This document shows positions 48,011-61,432 of a stretch of 64,000 nucleotides of DNA, in pieces. Within the stretch, counting starts at the first letter, position 1. Each line of letters starts with the position of its first letter. Source of the DNA: Haemonchus contortus (taxonomy: Eukaryota; Nematoda; Chromadorea; Rhabditida; Trichostrongylidae); NCBI GenBank assembly GCA_000469685.2, contig LS997563.1, positions 11,975,940 through 12,039,939 of the forward strand, given 5' to 3'. A model generated the notes under the pieces. That model made no database searches. It saw only the letters and a list, made by a program, of their open reading frames with translations, and was not told where the DNA came from. The translations under genes were made by a program, and so were the position numbers.

Positions 48011-48307
48011 GGCGGAGGTAGTGCAGTGGCAAATGGGTACACTATCCCACACGCATGGTCACAGGTTCGAATGCCGAGTCGATATTCACATAGGTCAATA
48101 AAGCCTTTCACCCCATCGGGCCCGGTTATTTGGTATCACACTCGTGTTGGAGGAGAAAAGACTGACTTGTACATCGGCTGGATACCGCAAGACATCAGAA
48201 AGGTCACTTACGCATTCAATACGCCACTCCACACTTCTGAATGGAAGTCGAATGCGGGGCGCATCCCCAAGACGGGATTGATTGACGTCCAAAGACTTTG
48301 TCCTTTA
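48011..48307 (+). mobile_element. tRNA-derived SINE, near full length
   Basis: It begins GGCGGAGGTAGTGCAGTGGC, with B box GGTTCGAATG at 48064. GAGTCGATATTCACATAGG, GGTTATTTGGTATCACACTC and TCTGAATGGAAGTCGAATGC follow, then AAGACGGGATTGATTGACG and AAAGACTTTGTCCTTT. The flanks TGACAAAAGC (left) and TGTCAAAAAGC (right) may be an imperfect target-site duplication. Confidence 0.88.
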
Positions 48308-49711
48308 TTTGTCAAAAAGCTATGTGAACTGAAGGAAATCTCGTTGTTTTACCGTCATAAAAACCCACTTACACGTTGTAGAAGAATAGTAAGATGAGAG
48401 CAAGGGTGGCAAAATCTTGGCCATCCGGCGAGGCTTCCCCAATCCAAAGTAAAAGGAATGTTCAATATGCTACCACGAGTTTCAAATACTGAAAAAGCCT
48501 TTCATCATTTCGAGCATTTCTATTTACTGGTCCTTTTCGATCCTTTAGTTGTTCGGTTAAACAGTGAGACCTCATTTCAACTGCTCACTTCGAACTGATC
48601 TGATTCTTGTTTGTTAATGTTAGTACTCAGGGCAGCCTTACAGCGTTAACGAACAAGAAACATAATGGTCGACGAAGCATGGGAGAACCAGTACATTTGG
48701 GCAAATTGAATCAAGCAAACGACTGAACAGGGCCCCATGAGCAAAGAAAAACTCGGAGACACCCAGCATTTCCTCGAACAACTATGTATGGTTATGAAAT
48801 TTCCGCGAGCGAGCGACACGTTATAGACCACTAATTTGCACTTGGAATACAGAACAGCTAGGTTTCTTTCTCTAGCAAATGTGGCGGTCCAGTCCCACCT
48901 TTTCCCACTATTACTTGCCCGTGTCGAAGCAACAAGTCATGAAGGACAGGAAACTCGGGGATCTTCAGGATGCCCAGGTAAGGGTGGTCATTTTCGTTGA
49001 GGCCCAGGACTTGAAATCCGCAGGAAGAGGATTCTTCCCCCCAAGGAGAACTGCATTGGGGACGAAACTCGAAGGTGATTCAGAATATAGGAAAGCCGAG
49101 TCGTTATTGCTGAGAAATTCTGCTTTCATAATGGGTGGTCAAAGAAATCTCAGCAACCTCAGTGTAGGCAGAAGGGTGCAAAAACCCTTTGGACGGACAC
49201 TACAGGTCGGGGGATGAGCACTCCGGGTCGGGTAATTTTCAAAAATCGTTAGCTATTCCTTATACTACGACAAGATCCGCTGGTATACCAGTAGACGATA
49301 TTTTATAAGCATCGGACCAATGTGCCTGCACTTAATTCACCCACTGTCCAAATGCTCCCATCCGATAGAAGAATATTGGTTGTTGTTTCTTGATGATATC
49401 GACGTGACTACGGAATGGCAACCACCTTCTCACACAAAAACCCCAAAGTGTTTGAGAACCATGTTGGGTTGTAAATAATTGAAATTTAATCTGCTAAGTG
49501 GTGTTTTGTTCGCCGTGCGTCACCTCTATAACGATGCTGTTCGTGAGATTTCCCTGGGGACAATTTATTACCCGAATCTATGCCTCACTTGGAGTAAGTT
49601 TTCATCATCGAACTCCCACATACTATGTGGGAATCCGCTTGAAGGAAAAACTTGCAGTGATATGATGTATGACTAAACAGTCGAAGTTATTTGAAGTTAA
49701 AGCTGGAAAAA
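48308..49711. other. No gene recognised
   Basis: A 112-codon frame at 48879-49217 (+) has no recognised domain. Confidence 0.45.
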
Positions 49712-50275
49712 GAGGCGCAGTTCGCGGTTCAAAGCAGTAATTGTTCCCGAGATTCCCAATAGGATGGATTTATGGTCCCAAGGATAACGCATGGGACGAT
49801 GTTGGCTTGAAAAGCGATCTGGGTAGGGCACAACAAGGGCTCAAATGTTGTCTTCGCTGTATACCCCACCCAGAAAAGTCCGTGTTTCAATAGCCTTACA
49901 AAGCCCGCATCATTCACACTAGAGCAGATTTTTTGAATATCCAAACATGTTTTTAGAGAACAATAATATATAATGTATCAATAGAATAACAACAACAAGG
50001 TGGAGGCAAATCGGCAACAGTAGCAGAGAATACCAAATGAGACCCCCGAAATTTTCAATGCATGCAGTTCCGACCCATGGCTCATGGGCTGCCAGGTAAT
50101 TTTTGGCTGTTTCTGTTTATTGTAGTCAGCTTTCTACGCAATTCCACATGACTGAAATCCTGTCCAAATACCCCTTCCATGCCACTTCCGCCATCATAAT
50201 CTCGTACAACCGCTGATTTTAAGAGCTTGATAAATTCGAAAATTTTTTCGGGTTTCCGAGCTTTCTTTCTTTTTC
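49712..50275 (+). repeat. Dispersed repeat family B, copy 2
   Basis: GCGCAGTTCGCGG leads, then AGATTCCCAATAGGATGGAT, TGGGTAGGGCACAACAAGGG and CCACCCAGAAAAG. CCTTCCATGCCACTTCCGCC and ATCATAATCTCGTACAACCG come near the end. The middle (49945-50045) is longer than in the other copies, with an AT- and CAA-rich stretch, suggesting an insertion. Confidence 0.6.
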
Positions 50276-51141
50276 TGCACCATTACCTTGATTATTAAAT
50301 TTAAAATAGCGTCGAAATGCATATGTACCGTAATGTTATGGTGAACTGCTCCCTTAGACTTTATCTGAACTTCTCATGCTCGGTATTGTACGAGTTGCCC
50401 AGGTGGGAGGCTACAGTACCTTTATGCTTACAACCCGGTCCACCTTGCGACTCCGCCTCTCGGGGCCGTTCAAAAATGGGCGTTACGACGCCTCCGACGG
50501 TTTTCGAGCCCTGACTACGTCCCTCCCATGCCGTTTTTCGTCAAACCATCCAACTCGTTGCGTTTTCAGCTTACTGTAGACTGGAGTTCCTTTCTTGTAT
50601 GTAGGTAACCTACAAGACCAGTTTCATCTCATTTTATGTCGATGAACTGGCAAGCTAAACAGTCTGTGGTGTTTGCCCATCATCAGTGTAAGGGCGCTCA
50701 AAGGGGCGTGGATGTAGTTGGATCTAGTAAAGCTAATAAAGCCGTCATTTAGCCATAATTTCGTCTTCGAATGAAGCATAAGGGACATACGAAGAGGGTG
50801 TTGATGTTTTTTTTGCACGAAACATCGATTTCACTCTAACTAACGAGCTTCCTTATGATCATTCGTATGTCCTTTTCCCGAGTTTCAGCCTTCCCATGAT
50901 CTAACTCTGGACGATGTTCTCTTGATTCCAATCAACTTCTTTCTCCTCCCTATTCAGAGTAAAAAATGCCCATTACATTGCACCGTTTACAACCTCTATG
51001 ATTTTTCGTAGACTTAATCTATTAGGAATCTTTCTTCGTAAGGACGAAGTCTGTATTTATACGAGTGGTGAGGAAATTGCTTATTACTGCATATGCCACG
51101 GAAGTACTTCACACAAGCCTTTCGACTCAAAAGATTTAAAA
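50276..51141. other. No gene recognised
   Basis: Two acceptor-like sites (GAGTTTCAG near 50887 and CTATTCAG near 50959) border short open frames that I could not assign. Confidence 0.45.
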
Positions 51142-51372
51142 GTAAAGTCTTTTGGCGTTAATCAGGCCCGTTTTTAGGATGCGCCCCACACTCGATTCCC
51201 ATTCAAGTTGTACTTGTAGCTTCAACAAGGATTCGACCAGTCGGTGTTCAAATCAGTGCTTTTGTCCTCTCAGACGAGTTTAGTATCATTTTTAGGAGGG
51301 ACGGAAATTTTGATTGGCGTAGGCGGGTGTCTTTCATGTGATACCACTACTTTTGCCACTACACCATCTTCC
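51142..51372 (-). mobile_element. tRNA-derived SINE, decayed
   Basis: On the minus strand AAGATGGTGTAGTGGCAAAAG leads. GATACTAAACTCGTCTGAG, GAGGACAAAAGCACTGATTT, TTGAATGGGAATCGAGTGTG and ATTAACGCCAAAAGACTTTAC follow. Short internal deletions remove the B-box segment. Confidence 0.75.
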
Positions 51373-54243
51373 CTCTTTCAACGTTTCACAGCTTTAACCA
51401 GTTACATTTTAGCCTCTTCCGTCGGATTGTGAATGAAAAAAAAAATCCGAAAAATTCTGAAAAGTTGAAGTTTAAAGGCGTATCTTCCACCAACAACTCG
51501 AAATTGAAGGCCATATCCGTTGGAGCATGGGCATTCTTTGAGTGTTCTCATCAAGCCATTGCATGGAAATATAATGGGTTTTATAATTGTCTGCCCGGTG
51601 CAGAGAACAAGAGGGATGTGATGGGTAATAACGTCAAGAGGCGTATTTTCGACATGGTAGGAAGATATTAACAGTGAAACTTACCTCATAAGACTGGCAA
51701 ATTATGGAACGAAACATCGGTTTCGAAGGACTCAAACATAATTGTGCTATTCGAGCACCGACACCCCGTGTGCTCTTGCCTTCTTAAGAAAAAAGTGAAA
51801 GATAAAAACACAGTGTCCGGATAACAATTCTAGTAGGTCATCTCGTTCCAAATCGAAGTTTTGTCTATAACTCGCTGACCTCGTGACAAGTAATAGTGGT
51901 AGAAGTAACTGAGAAAGTAGGGCCAGACGACTCAGCAACGAATCCCCCTCCTTCCCATCCCCGGCTCTACTCACTTAGACGACCTGGCTGGTTTTGAAAA
52001 TGAGAGTCAAACTTTCGCTAAAGGAAATAAAATCAATCCCTCGACTGTTATTGAATTCGTCTACATTTTGAATATGTAAAATGGGCAAAAGCTTAGATTA
52101 TGACTATTTTCAATAGGTCCAGAGGATTCTCTGCACCGGTAATGTTTAATGAAGACGTTGGCGTGTAGTAGTAATATTATATTTACTACTTTCGATTATT
52201 CCAAGGATAGCTTTCACATGGCAGGCAATTTGTTATGCTACCAGTCGGAAGTTAGGCGGAATGGGCGGACAAGCTCACGGACAACGTACATTTTTACTTG
52301 AAGAAAATGGGGTTGTCAGCGGAATTAGGCTGAACTCGAAAAACTCCCAGATTCTGCCGATTAATTTACAGATTCCGACTCTTGACTTTTAAGGGACCTA
52401 CTTGTAAGCTAATTATGAATTTTTCGAAAAGTGGGTAAGTCTCTATTCATGGCACAGGCCATCTAGCTTTATGGTCTTTTCCTAACCTTTTACATCATTC
52501 ATCTGATAGCTTGACCGTCCTGCCAGGGTAATCTCCATGACTGCAGACATAGCTACTTCGAAAGGCGTTGCATGAAACTGAGCGAGTCGTTTCAGACCTC
52601 ATCAACTGTGATAAAATGAATAGGAAGCGATGAGGGAAGAAAACTGTTTGGTGTGGCTTCGTTGATGTAATTTCACCTACAGCATTTTACTTTACCTCTT
52701 CTCATTCAAAGGCGGCGGCGTCAAATGGGTGGATGGGCGGGGCCAAGAGAATTGCGATTAAAACATCCATTCGGTACGAGTTTTCCGGCCCTGGCACCCC
52801 GACCTTTCTACGACTCAACTTTACCTTGCTCAGAGACATCCTTTACTCATGTTCTTTCTGGTTAAAAACACGTAAACACTTGTTGTGTTCTCGGATAGAC
52901 ACGTTGGTGTATGATTTATGCAAGGTTAACTAGTATTTACGTGTCTACACGCTACTTATACGCTTATATCCTGCCTACTCCGCTTCCTGAAAGGTCCGCG
53001 TTCCTCCATAGCTCTTCATTCGGCTAATCTCCTGGTCTGAGGATTTGGGAGCTATAGCGGTTTCGCGGCTGCTTGTAATGTGTGACAGAATATTAATAAT
53101 GTAGGATCACCTGCTTTAGAAGTACGTCACTGCTTCTTGTGTACTTAGGTGAGCGATATCATCAGAAGGTGGAACAGACTACTTGAAGAATTAGCTGAAA
53201 TAATTTTGAAAAACAAGATGTAAATCACTCAGTCATGAGTTATAACAGTCACCCGGGGAAGGATCAATCCCGAAATGATCTTTATAAGGACCACAACCTC
53301 TCCATTCGAGAGCAGAGGCAGTGTTCAATGGGAGAAACGTTTGAGCCATCTGTAATTAAATACAATTGTTCTAACCACCTGCATGCAACCGCGTTTAAAA
53401 CGTGACTCTTTCGAGCTCCTCACATTCTTACGGAGCGCTTCTCTAACGTTTGCCTCGTTCTTCCTTTCAAATGCTTTCATTCCTTTTTGTTTTTCAGGTT
53501 CTGCGGTTTTGTTGTTCCCTTTCTGCCCTCTGGCCCTTACACGTCTCCAGATATTTTGATAGATATCTTCTGCCTGCACTTATACTCATTTTTCTCCTTT
53601 TTGTTTATCATCCGTTTCAGGCCTCGTTGTGAGAGCACTTCTAAGAAGAAGGATCAAAATAAGGTGAAATTAAAGAGAGGGTGGATATTTTGTTCCGACT
53701 TCGAGCTCGGCTCTTCCTCTTCGATTACTTCTAAGTTTTATAAGCTAATGATACAAGTGATTGGATTTTGACCCGATCTGGGCATCATCTATTTTCGACG
53801 GCTACAATGTATTTTCAAGTCTGGCCTCAATATCAAAGTTAATTAATTACGAAGACCACTCCGCTCGTTTGAAAGCATAATTCATCGTAATCCTGAGCTA
53901 GCTAGCTAAGGTGGGATAGCGGAGTTTATGGTGTAGTTCAGTGCAAATACGACGAAGAAAGCTCAAAGACCGGCGGGTTTCAAAAATATTCAAAAAATAA
54001 ATTGTAAAGGAGGTTGTAAGTTGTCCGTCTGTGACAAACTGGATGTCTCCCACATATGCAATAGTGCAACCTTAACAAGGGCGTAACAACATGGTCTTTT
54101 TTTTGGTGTGTATATCGGCCGGGGCCACAGATCCACTTCGTGGGATAGCTAAGAAATCGTTTTGACCATGGATTTGTCCTCAAATTGGGGGCAAGCGCAG
54201 CCGTAGGTACCCATGTGTTGAAATCTATGTACTTACGGAATGA
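51373..54243. other. No gene recognised
   Basis: The region 53450-53640 is pyrimidine-rich with two TTTCAG sites. Its minus-strand Lys/Arg/Glu-rich frame is probably a composition artefact. Confidence 0.45.
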
Positions 54244-54453
54244 GGGCACCATGGCCAAGTGATGCGGTTACTAGCTATAAGGGCATCTTCGTTGCACTCA
54301 TTATCATTGCAGGTTTTGGAGTTTGGTGCACACCGGTGTTTTTGCCCTCTCGCCCTTCCTAATCTCTTTTGGACAGTGACGGTTGTGGTTTATTTGCTAC
54401 TAGTTGTGGCGGACCCACTGGAGTGTATTAGTAAATAAATAAGTAAATAAATA
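54244..54453 (+). repeat. SINE-like segment with an (AAAT)n-type tail
   Basis: ACCATGGCCAAGTGATGCGG is A-box-like and GCAGGTTTTGGAGTTTGG lies at the B-box position. The segment ends GTAAATAAATAAGTAAATAA. A similar AAATAAAT tail occurs at 33096-33110. It is unlike the main SINE. Assignment is tentative. Confidence 0.35.
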
Positions 54454-57400
54454 TTTGACCATGTATTTTTTTTACCTGAATTGCCTGATTAATCTGCTTT
54501 TCCTTTCGTGCTTGTTTGTTGTTATTTCGTTGGAAACTGCGTTGGCTTCAGGAAAGTGTTTGTTCCGGATGATTATGAAGAGAGAACGATACGTAATGAA
54601 AAGGTGCGGTAAATGATACTGTACATATAGTGCTAGAGTGATCTCAGAAGTCTGTCATTCTTGGATGCATTCAAACACGAACCGTAAACGAAAAATCTGG
54701 CTTTCGATAAACATTGGTTGAGTACCATAATTCAAGTGAATTCATGCCGCTACGCATGACCAAACCGAAATGAGCCGTAAAGGTTTTATGGGTTGCACGA
54801 TGTAAACAGTCGGTCTTAAGAGGTAATTCACGTGTTTCCGTGATTCCTTTTCCACTAAGCTATTCCCGTTTTCGCTGGCTTAATTCGAAGGTTCTCCTCT
54901 TTTTTACTTATGAGAGTAAGGGGCATTACATCGATGAACGAATGGTTGTTCGGTGGTTCTAACTACGCAGAGATGCAGAAACGTATCGGTGCAGTGGATG
55001 GGCGAGCAACGCGTGGATGTGCTAAGATGACTGGGATAGCCCACAGGAAGTCTAGGTACTGTTGTATTCTTGGTCTCCCGCTCTTACTGGGATTGATGCT
55101 CTCCTTACAAGTTAGATTCCCCACCCTCCTTCCTCCTCACTCTGAACGAGCGGCAGGCTGAGTAAGATCCCTGAAGCGGATCCTTCGTATACGCTGATTA
55201 GGTATCGAATTCGGTACACCTTCATCCTTTGAATTGCCGTAGCGTTTGAATGGAATGGACGTCTATTAAAGCGCTTTGGCCTAAAGGATTAAATTAGTCA
55301 ATACCTTCTACGAAAACATCTAGAGTCAACTACTTAAAATTTATTTGAACTATAAACCACTAATTTATAACACGAGTACAAACCTTTTATTTGTACTCAT
55401 TATTGTTTATTGTTATTTTTATTGTTCAGCACATAACTCGCTCGTAAAAAAAACTTAGAAGGGCCCTGAATTTGAATCGGCGAAAACAGAAACTGTTTGG
55501 ATGGAAAAATCACAGCCAGACGTATGTTGTTTCTTAAGGCCGGGTGTTTACATCAAAAAACCTCATCAAGTCTTTATGGCTCATGTTGGGTCTCCGGCAG
55601 CACCATGAATCAATTCGACTTAGGGTACCCAGGGAACACATATTCATCCAGGCAAATTGAGCTCATCCGTTTAATATTCGTTGGATGAATATTAGAGCGC
55701 TTCTGAGTCACCTTCGGGAGCACGTAAAAATTGAGAGCCTCTCCAGAAGCCGTGTTGGTTATTCCTCTAGATTTTCTTTCGCTTCTAGAACTCTTACTAG
55801 TTGAATCTTCACTTCCGCTTGTTGTCATACTCGCGTATTTCCCGTGCCTCATCATTGACTATTCTGATAGAATAATTTGTTTTGTTAGGATCACGTACCC
55901 GGAAGTATGTGGGCAATCAAAATCTCAGAATAGTGGGAAATGAGATGTAACTAAGTTTGAGAGGAAGCTTTGATAATGTGAATTTCTATTGCGAATCATA
56001 ATTCGTGGAGGAAGTGATGCCACCACTGAGTTTTTGAAATGCTATTCTCTCGAAAATAGCCTCAATTACCTGCACTATTCGAACATCATCATTTTTCTTT
56101 GTAAATTGATTTCACAAACTTCTACTTGGTTTACCTGGAAGATGCCCTTGAGTGTGCTTACTCGAGGGAGAGAATTCAGGAACACAAAGGGTTTTCAGCT
56201 TGGGTTCCTCTCGAACATGAGGAAAACCTATCAAGACCTCGTTCATAGGCCGTTACGACCAGAGAGTTGAGGAAAATAAAGATCCAGAAGGTGACGTTGT
56301 CACCGCTTCACTCACCTTGAGATACAAGTAGTGGTTTGCACCTTGTCCAAGTCAGGTCAGCATGGACTTGTGTTCATCTGACCTTTTAGGAATGGGGCCT
56401 TTTTGCCGTACCAAGCAGTCATCATCATGGATCAGGGCCCAGAACGATCAACAACTTGAATTTTCAATATGTGGGCTCCAATCTGAACTGTGCAGCCTTT
56501 ACAAGGCAGTTGAAATAGGGCCGCCACTGAGTATGAACACTGGCACTGCCAGTCCCAAAGCCCATTTTGCACCCTATCTAGGCCACTATTTAACCCAATA
56601 ACACCTCACGTGGCATCTTCGTGGGCCACAAATTCTTCTCAATAGGAAGTCTCTGAACTTTTTTATTGTGAACTGTACTGTATTATGTATACACTGAGCA
56701 ACCATCACAGTGTACGCCCCGAATGGGAAGTGCATACTCACCTGAACATATCGAAGTAATCAAGTTAAGATTTCTCTAACTACCTTTTTCTCTAACTAAA
56801 ACCGTGCTTGAAGATCGATCCCAAGGCTCTGGACTTTTTGCTCGAAAAAAAAAGTCACCTTATGTTTAATCTCTTTGTTTTCAAGCATTCTATACATTCC
56901 GCATGACTGAATTTTTTCATGCTTAGTAGATTCACTTATGAGGGAGACTTTTATTATGGTTTTTTTTCACTTTTTCCGACCTTTTTTTTGCCGTATTGAC
57001 TTTTGCCTGTTCTCTGAAAGATTCGTATCTACGTTGAATGTAGGGTTTGGCCAGTTTGAGAATGAGCATAGGTAATCCAGGACTGCTCAACCCTTCAATT
57101 CTGCCTCGATTCCGAGAATGCTCTACACACGCAACCTATTTCCAACATCACAGTGGAAGGGAGCCAGATTTATTTGACCGATCTGCAGAGAACAGCTACT
57201 AACAAGATGTAATGTAATGTACGAGTAGTAAGGTTCTAGCAGCCCACTATGAACGAGTGACATTTCTTAGCCGACTTTGTAGGGCGGATGTTTGGTCATG
57301 CTCTAAAATGGTGGGTATGATAAGCATACCCACCACTTTTAGACTCAAGCTTCACCCATCGGTCCTAACTTATAATCCCAATTAGATCTAGACAGGACAG

Positions 57401-57599
57401 TACCAGGGTATACGACTTGCCGTGAAGTAGCCGGGCTTCATATTGAGGAATCGGAGGCATCGGAGTAATTGAGAATTGGAATCATTCAGCTGCTTATGAA
57501 CAATCCAAATTACCTCATGACATGGTGTCTGCAAGGCTAAAGTGGGTCAGTTCCAAAAGGAGCATTACCACACTGTCTGTAGTCGCGGGCCGAGCTGGC
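54454..57599. other. No gene recognised
   Basis: A Ser-rich 81-codon frame at 55610-55855 (-) and other short frames have no recognised domain. A short repeat-D-like fragment lies near 56690. The 57303 hairpin is here. Confidence 0.45.
57303..57342. repeat. Strong short hairpin
   Basis: CTAAAATGGTGGGTATG, loop ATAAG, then CATACCCACCACTTTTAG: 17 paired positions with one bulged base. It is not followed by a T run, so it is not a typical terminator, and no gene is adjacent. Confidence 0.85.
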
Positions 57600-57815
57600 A
57601 CCCACCCAAACTGAATAGGGCTTCCTGCTTTCTGGATCCGATCAATCGGTGCCACACTCGCTTGAGAGGTTGAAATCATCGTTTTGGCTTGACTGTCTAC
57701 AAGAAGCCATTGTATAGGCCACACAAGTATTCATAAACCATTTACGACCTTGAATGGATGTCGAATGAAAAAGTGGCTCACAAAAGGAACCCTAGATGAC
57801 ATTGTCCTTCGTCCT
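57600..57815 (+). mobile_element. tRNA-derived SINE, strongly decayed
   Basis: GATCAATCGGTGCCACACTC, GCTTGAGAGGTTGAAATCAT and AAGCCATTGTATAGGCCACA align with the body of the family. CTTGAATGGATGTCGAATG and, near the end, TTGTCCTTCGTCCTTC also match. The 5' head is doubtful. Confidence 0.55.
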
Positions 57816-58379
57816 TCATAACAGCTAGCAGTTCAAAAGCCTTCCCATTCATATCTTCCGGCGACTCTTAAGCCTTAAAGGAGTGAGCACGATGTCTAAC
57901 TTGAATTTGTTGCCTGTCGACATCACGTCATATTCTAAGAATTTCATGTTGTCCCGGCTTTTTTGTGCAATTTAATCTCATTACTTTATTCTATCTCGGC
58001 GCGTTCATTTGAAAGAGAGTGCGAGTGGCTGTGAGCACTTTCGAGGGTGGAACGTCTATTCTGGTGCTCCTGTGACTGCACTGACCTGTCAGAAGCTTCT
58101 CCCAAGCTCTCTAAGCACCTTCTACTACATACTGTTTGTCTCGTAGGTACTACTTGTGTATGCGTAGTGCTTTCTGTTTCTTGAAAAGGAAGGGGCATCT
58201 TTTCAGGCTCTTTTTCTTCTCTTGGTTTTTTTGTGATTTAATTTGAGATAAATTTCATTTGGAAAACTGATCGTACTGCTACACTCTAGAAAAAGCGGTG
58301 TGGGCTTCATCTACTTCTTCCAAGCGACTGTACAATATTTACTTTATTTATGGTATTACGGTGCTAACACTTGATACTG

Positions 58380-58810
58380 TGGACAATGAAAATGATTTCT
58401 AAGATATCCTCCTATGATGAATCTGTGGCCCAGACCTATACGATATGTGGCATTATCAGATCGGAAAACGTTCTAGACAGGGCAAGGAAAGGGCTCAAAT
58501 TTTGTGTCTGCTGCGTGCCACACCCAGATTCGGACGAGTTTTGACGACTTTGCGAAGACTGCGCAATCCACAAGGGTCACTGACATTCGAACTTCAATCA
58601 ACTAGTCGTGAACCGTAACGGCAGTGGAGGGTCGTTCTAGAGATTTTGGCTTCTTATAGCTTTTTATGTAAATGCAACAACCGAAATCTCGTCCGAATAC
58701 CTCGCTCCTGTCATTTCCGTCATGGTAATCTCGTAGACACTCTTCTTTCACTTCGTTCAAAACTACTTAGACTTTATAAATCTGCAGATTTTTTTGCTTT
58801 CCCGCCACCG
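58380..58810 (+). repeat. Dispersed repeat family B, copy 3
   Basis: GATATGTGGCATTATCAGAT, CAGGGCAAGGAAAGGGCTCA, CTGCTGCGTGCCACACCC and GACGAGTTTTGACGACTTTG match copy 4 closely. CATTTCCGTCATGGTAATCT and CTTTATAAATCTGCAGA match copy 2. Confidence 0.7.
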
Positions 58811-61404
58811 ATTCTCCACAAGCACTTCAGCTTTACAATTTAAAAATTTTTCTTCGGAATTATTATGACTGTGCTTTCGAAATTACTCGTGAATTGATAC
58901 AATGAGCCGTTCTATAAGCTTAGGCACATTACCAAGAGCTCCACTCGGTTTTTCATTTCAATATCCGCTGCCTTTCCTTTCACATGATCATGCTTTTGAC
59001 GCTGTAAGTATGTAGTCCACTTCGTTGCCCTATTAGTGGTTTATGCGGTAAAGTATATGTATTCTGTACTTTATTCGTATCTTACACATCGGAGCTCTAT
59101 TCACGTTTCACATCTCCAACCTCGATTTCCTTCTAGAACTTTCTTTCAAGCCCCTGTTTTCTTCACATGTTCGCAAGTAGGTAATTGTAGCTGTAGGCTC
59201 TTTCACCTAGTTTTTCAAAATTTAGATGGATATGATCAGTTTGAAGTTTAGCAAAGATTGAGTTGTAAAACGATCTTCGAAATCAAGAGTTTCCGATACC
59301 CGATTTGCAGACTTCAATCATTTAGAAAATATTTGTGCTATTCGATGGTCAACGTGATTACCTCTGGTGCTGCTTTTCTGGCAACATAGAATTAGAGAGA
59401 AGCAGCCTCTGCAGCACTTTGCTGAAGCAGTTACTTCGGTCTTTTCCCCGAAAGTGGCTGCGAAACCGTTGCAGTAACTTGAACTCGTCCAAAAGCCTGT
59501 AATGTTTTCAATATTACCGGAATTCTCCGCTAAGGAAACCGCTACTTGGAGTCCACTAATTATGGGGTTTAATGGTTGCTGCTTTGAAAACTGACCGTTC
59601 TGAGCTTTGAACGAGCCAAGCACCACTTTTAACTCCTTCTTTGCATGGTTTTCAGAGATTCCTGGAGGGTCCCACCAGAGTCGTCTGCTTCACTATTTGT
59701 CCTTGTAACTATGGTTGTTAACTATTAAAAAGTTTATTAACTGTTTTTGTAAGTATCGTTATTCAGTAACTGTTACTCGAGAAAACTTCAGAAATGTATC
59801 GAAGTGTCCAAATCTACCTGGCTCTGATACGTGTTTCGGGGAATTGTTGTACGTCAGAGATGCGTCAATGAAAATGTTGTTCTGCCAACAATTCTTTTTA
59901 AGAACGGACTCACCACTATAGGGGATTAGTCTTGTTTTCCGCAGCTTTAATTAGGTTGAGGATTATTGTCTGACAGGAAGGATTTGTTTACGCGTAAACT
60001 CGTTTTTCGAACTATGGTTCTTCATGGGTCGGTCTAGTTATCTGACTCGGTTAACCCTTCCAGAAGATGGTTCGCATCACTTCATCCCCTGAATTTCACC
60101 ATCTTCGATCTCCAGTCAAAATTTAGTTGCATTTGAATTCATTCATGTTTTTGTCTTGCCAGATAATTCGTTTTACCCATGTTGGGTGAAATTGAAACGG
60201 AACTTCCAATTTAACCTGAAAGATTTGGTAGCACGTTCACAGATGAAACAATCGAGTTGAAGAATCTGCAATAGAATTCGCTAAAACTGAACGTTGGCAA
60301 CAATACTGGAACATGCCGATATTCCTCCATTTTCTCAACTCGAAATGTCGGAATGGTAGAGTGATTCTGATAAGACGGTGACAAATCTTTCCGTTATCAA
60401 ATGAATGGCACACTGATCGAACGGTTTCTCCGTGGTCAACCATGTGTTCTATCTCTTGACAGTAGGGGGATTTGCAGTCAACGTTGACTGGGAGGATGAG
60501 AACAAACTACCTGTTCATCGGTTGTATTCGCAACCATTATCATGTACAATAAATATGTGAAATGCCGTCACGACTAGGAACAATCTGTGCTCTGACTCTC
60601 CTTGGCTTTCTGCTCAGTTCCTCTGGTGGGAAGAGTATAAGGCTGGTCTGTATAACGTCTGGCAAGTACATAGATCGGGAATTTGTTTGGACATCTGCTT
60701 TTAGTGACTCTGATTCTTGTCACTAGCTCAAGTGAATGATACTCTTTGATGCTTGGAACAGAACGCACACGACAGAGAAACTTGTCACGCTCTACGTGCC
60801 TGAGCCGAGAATCCTTTTCAATTATATAAATAAAAGCAGAGGTGATGTAAAATATGTACTTAGGCCTATGAATTCCCTTGACAAAAGGGAAATGGAACGG
60901 TTTAAAACGTTGTGTGACTGATTTATGGCCCATTTGTAGCGGGTGGAACGGTCCATAATCTTCGTATTTCATCCGTCCACGTATGCAAATGGCAAAATTT
61001 TGTTGTACTTTATAATTAGCTGCTATGAATGCACGTCAAGAGCCAGCAGACTAACATTGCAGACATCCGTGGTTTTGGTAGAACGGGGTCATTAGTACTG
61101 TGCGATAGAACTGATTCTAGTGCGGTTTGTCACTTCTGAGCAGTCACTGGCAAGTTCTTGATTCATTCTCACGGCGGACGATGAGATGGTCTCTGGAAGG
61201 AGTGAACTGTCTTTTCAGAAACAAAAATTAATGTTATCTAAGCATTATTTTCAAAGGTATACCTCATATCATCATATGGATGACCCCTGTCATCCCGCTT
61301 TTAAGCTGAATGTTGCGGTCTCTTTTAAAGAGCTAAATAAATTTGTTGGAATTTCCTAGTCTGCATCTGATCCTACTTGACTGTTGTTGTTGGCTTGACA
61401 AGGT
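58811..61404. other. No gene recognised apart from a SINE scrap
   Basis: Frames 59318-59626 (-, 102 codons, Ser/Gly/Cys-rich) and 60574-60972 (-, 132 codons) are the longest outside transposons. Neither shows a known domain or a clear splice structure. Confidence 0.4.
60488..60546 (+). mobile_element. Short SINE body fragment
   Basis: CTGGGAGGATGAGAACAAAC, then ACCTGTTCATCGGTTG and CATTATCATGTAC, match the central segment of the SINE with several changes. Head and tail are missing. Confidence 0.4.
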
Positions 61405-61432
61405 TTGGAGGGTAGGGGTAGGGGTAGGAGTA
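61405..61432 (+). repeat. GGGGTA-type short array, left of the LINE end
   Basis: About four units of GGGGTA or GGAGTA. This is not the nematode telomere unit TTAGGC. The same unit reappears beyond the LINE fragment. Confidence 0.85.

Noticed and set aside
53325..53640. Lys/Arg/Glu-rich minus frame
   Set aside because: Explained by the pyrimidine-rich plus strand with two acceptor-like TTTCAG sites; composition artefact.
59318..59626. 102-codon minus frame and nearby DDSGGTLQ in another frame, resembling a protease GDSGGP site
   Set aside because: DDSGG lacks the preceding Gly and the Pro, lies in a different frame from the long ORF, and is far from the possible protease exon at 44992.
60574..60972. 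132-codon minus-strand frame, with a 61-codon plus-strand frame opposite
   Set aside because: Protein-like composition but no recognised domain. The plus-strand ATG directly follows an in-frame TGA, and no splice sites frame either one.
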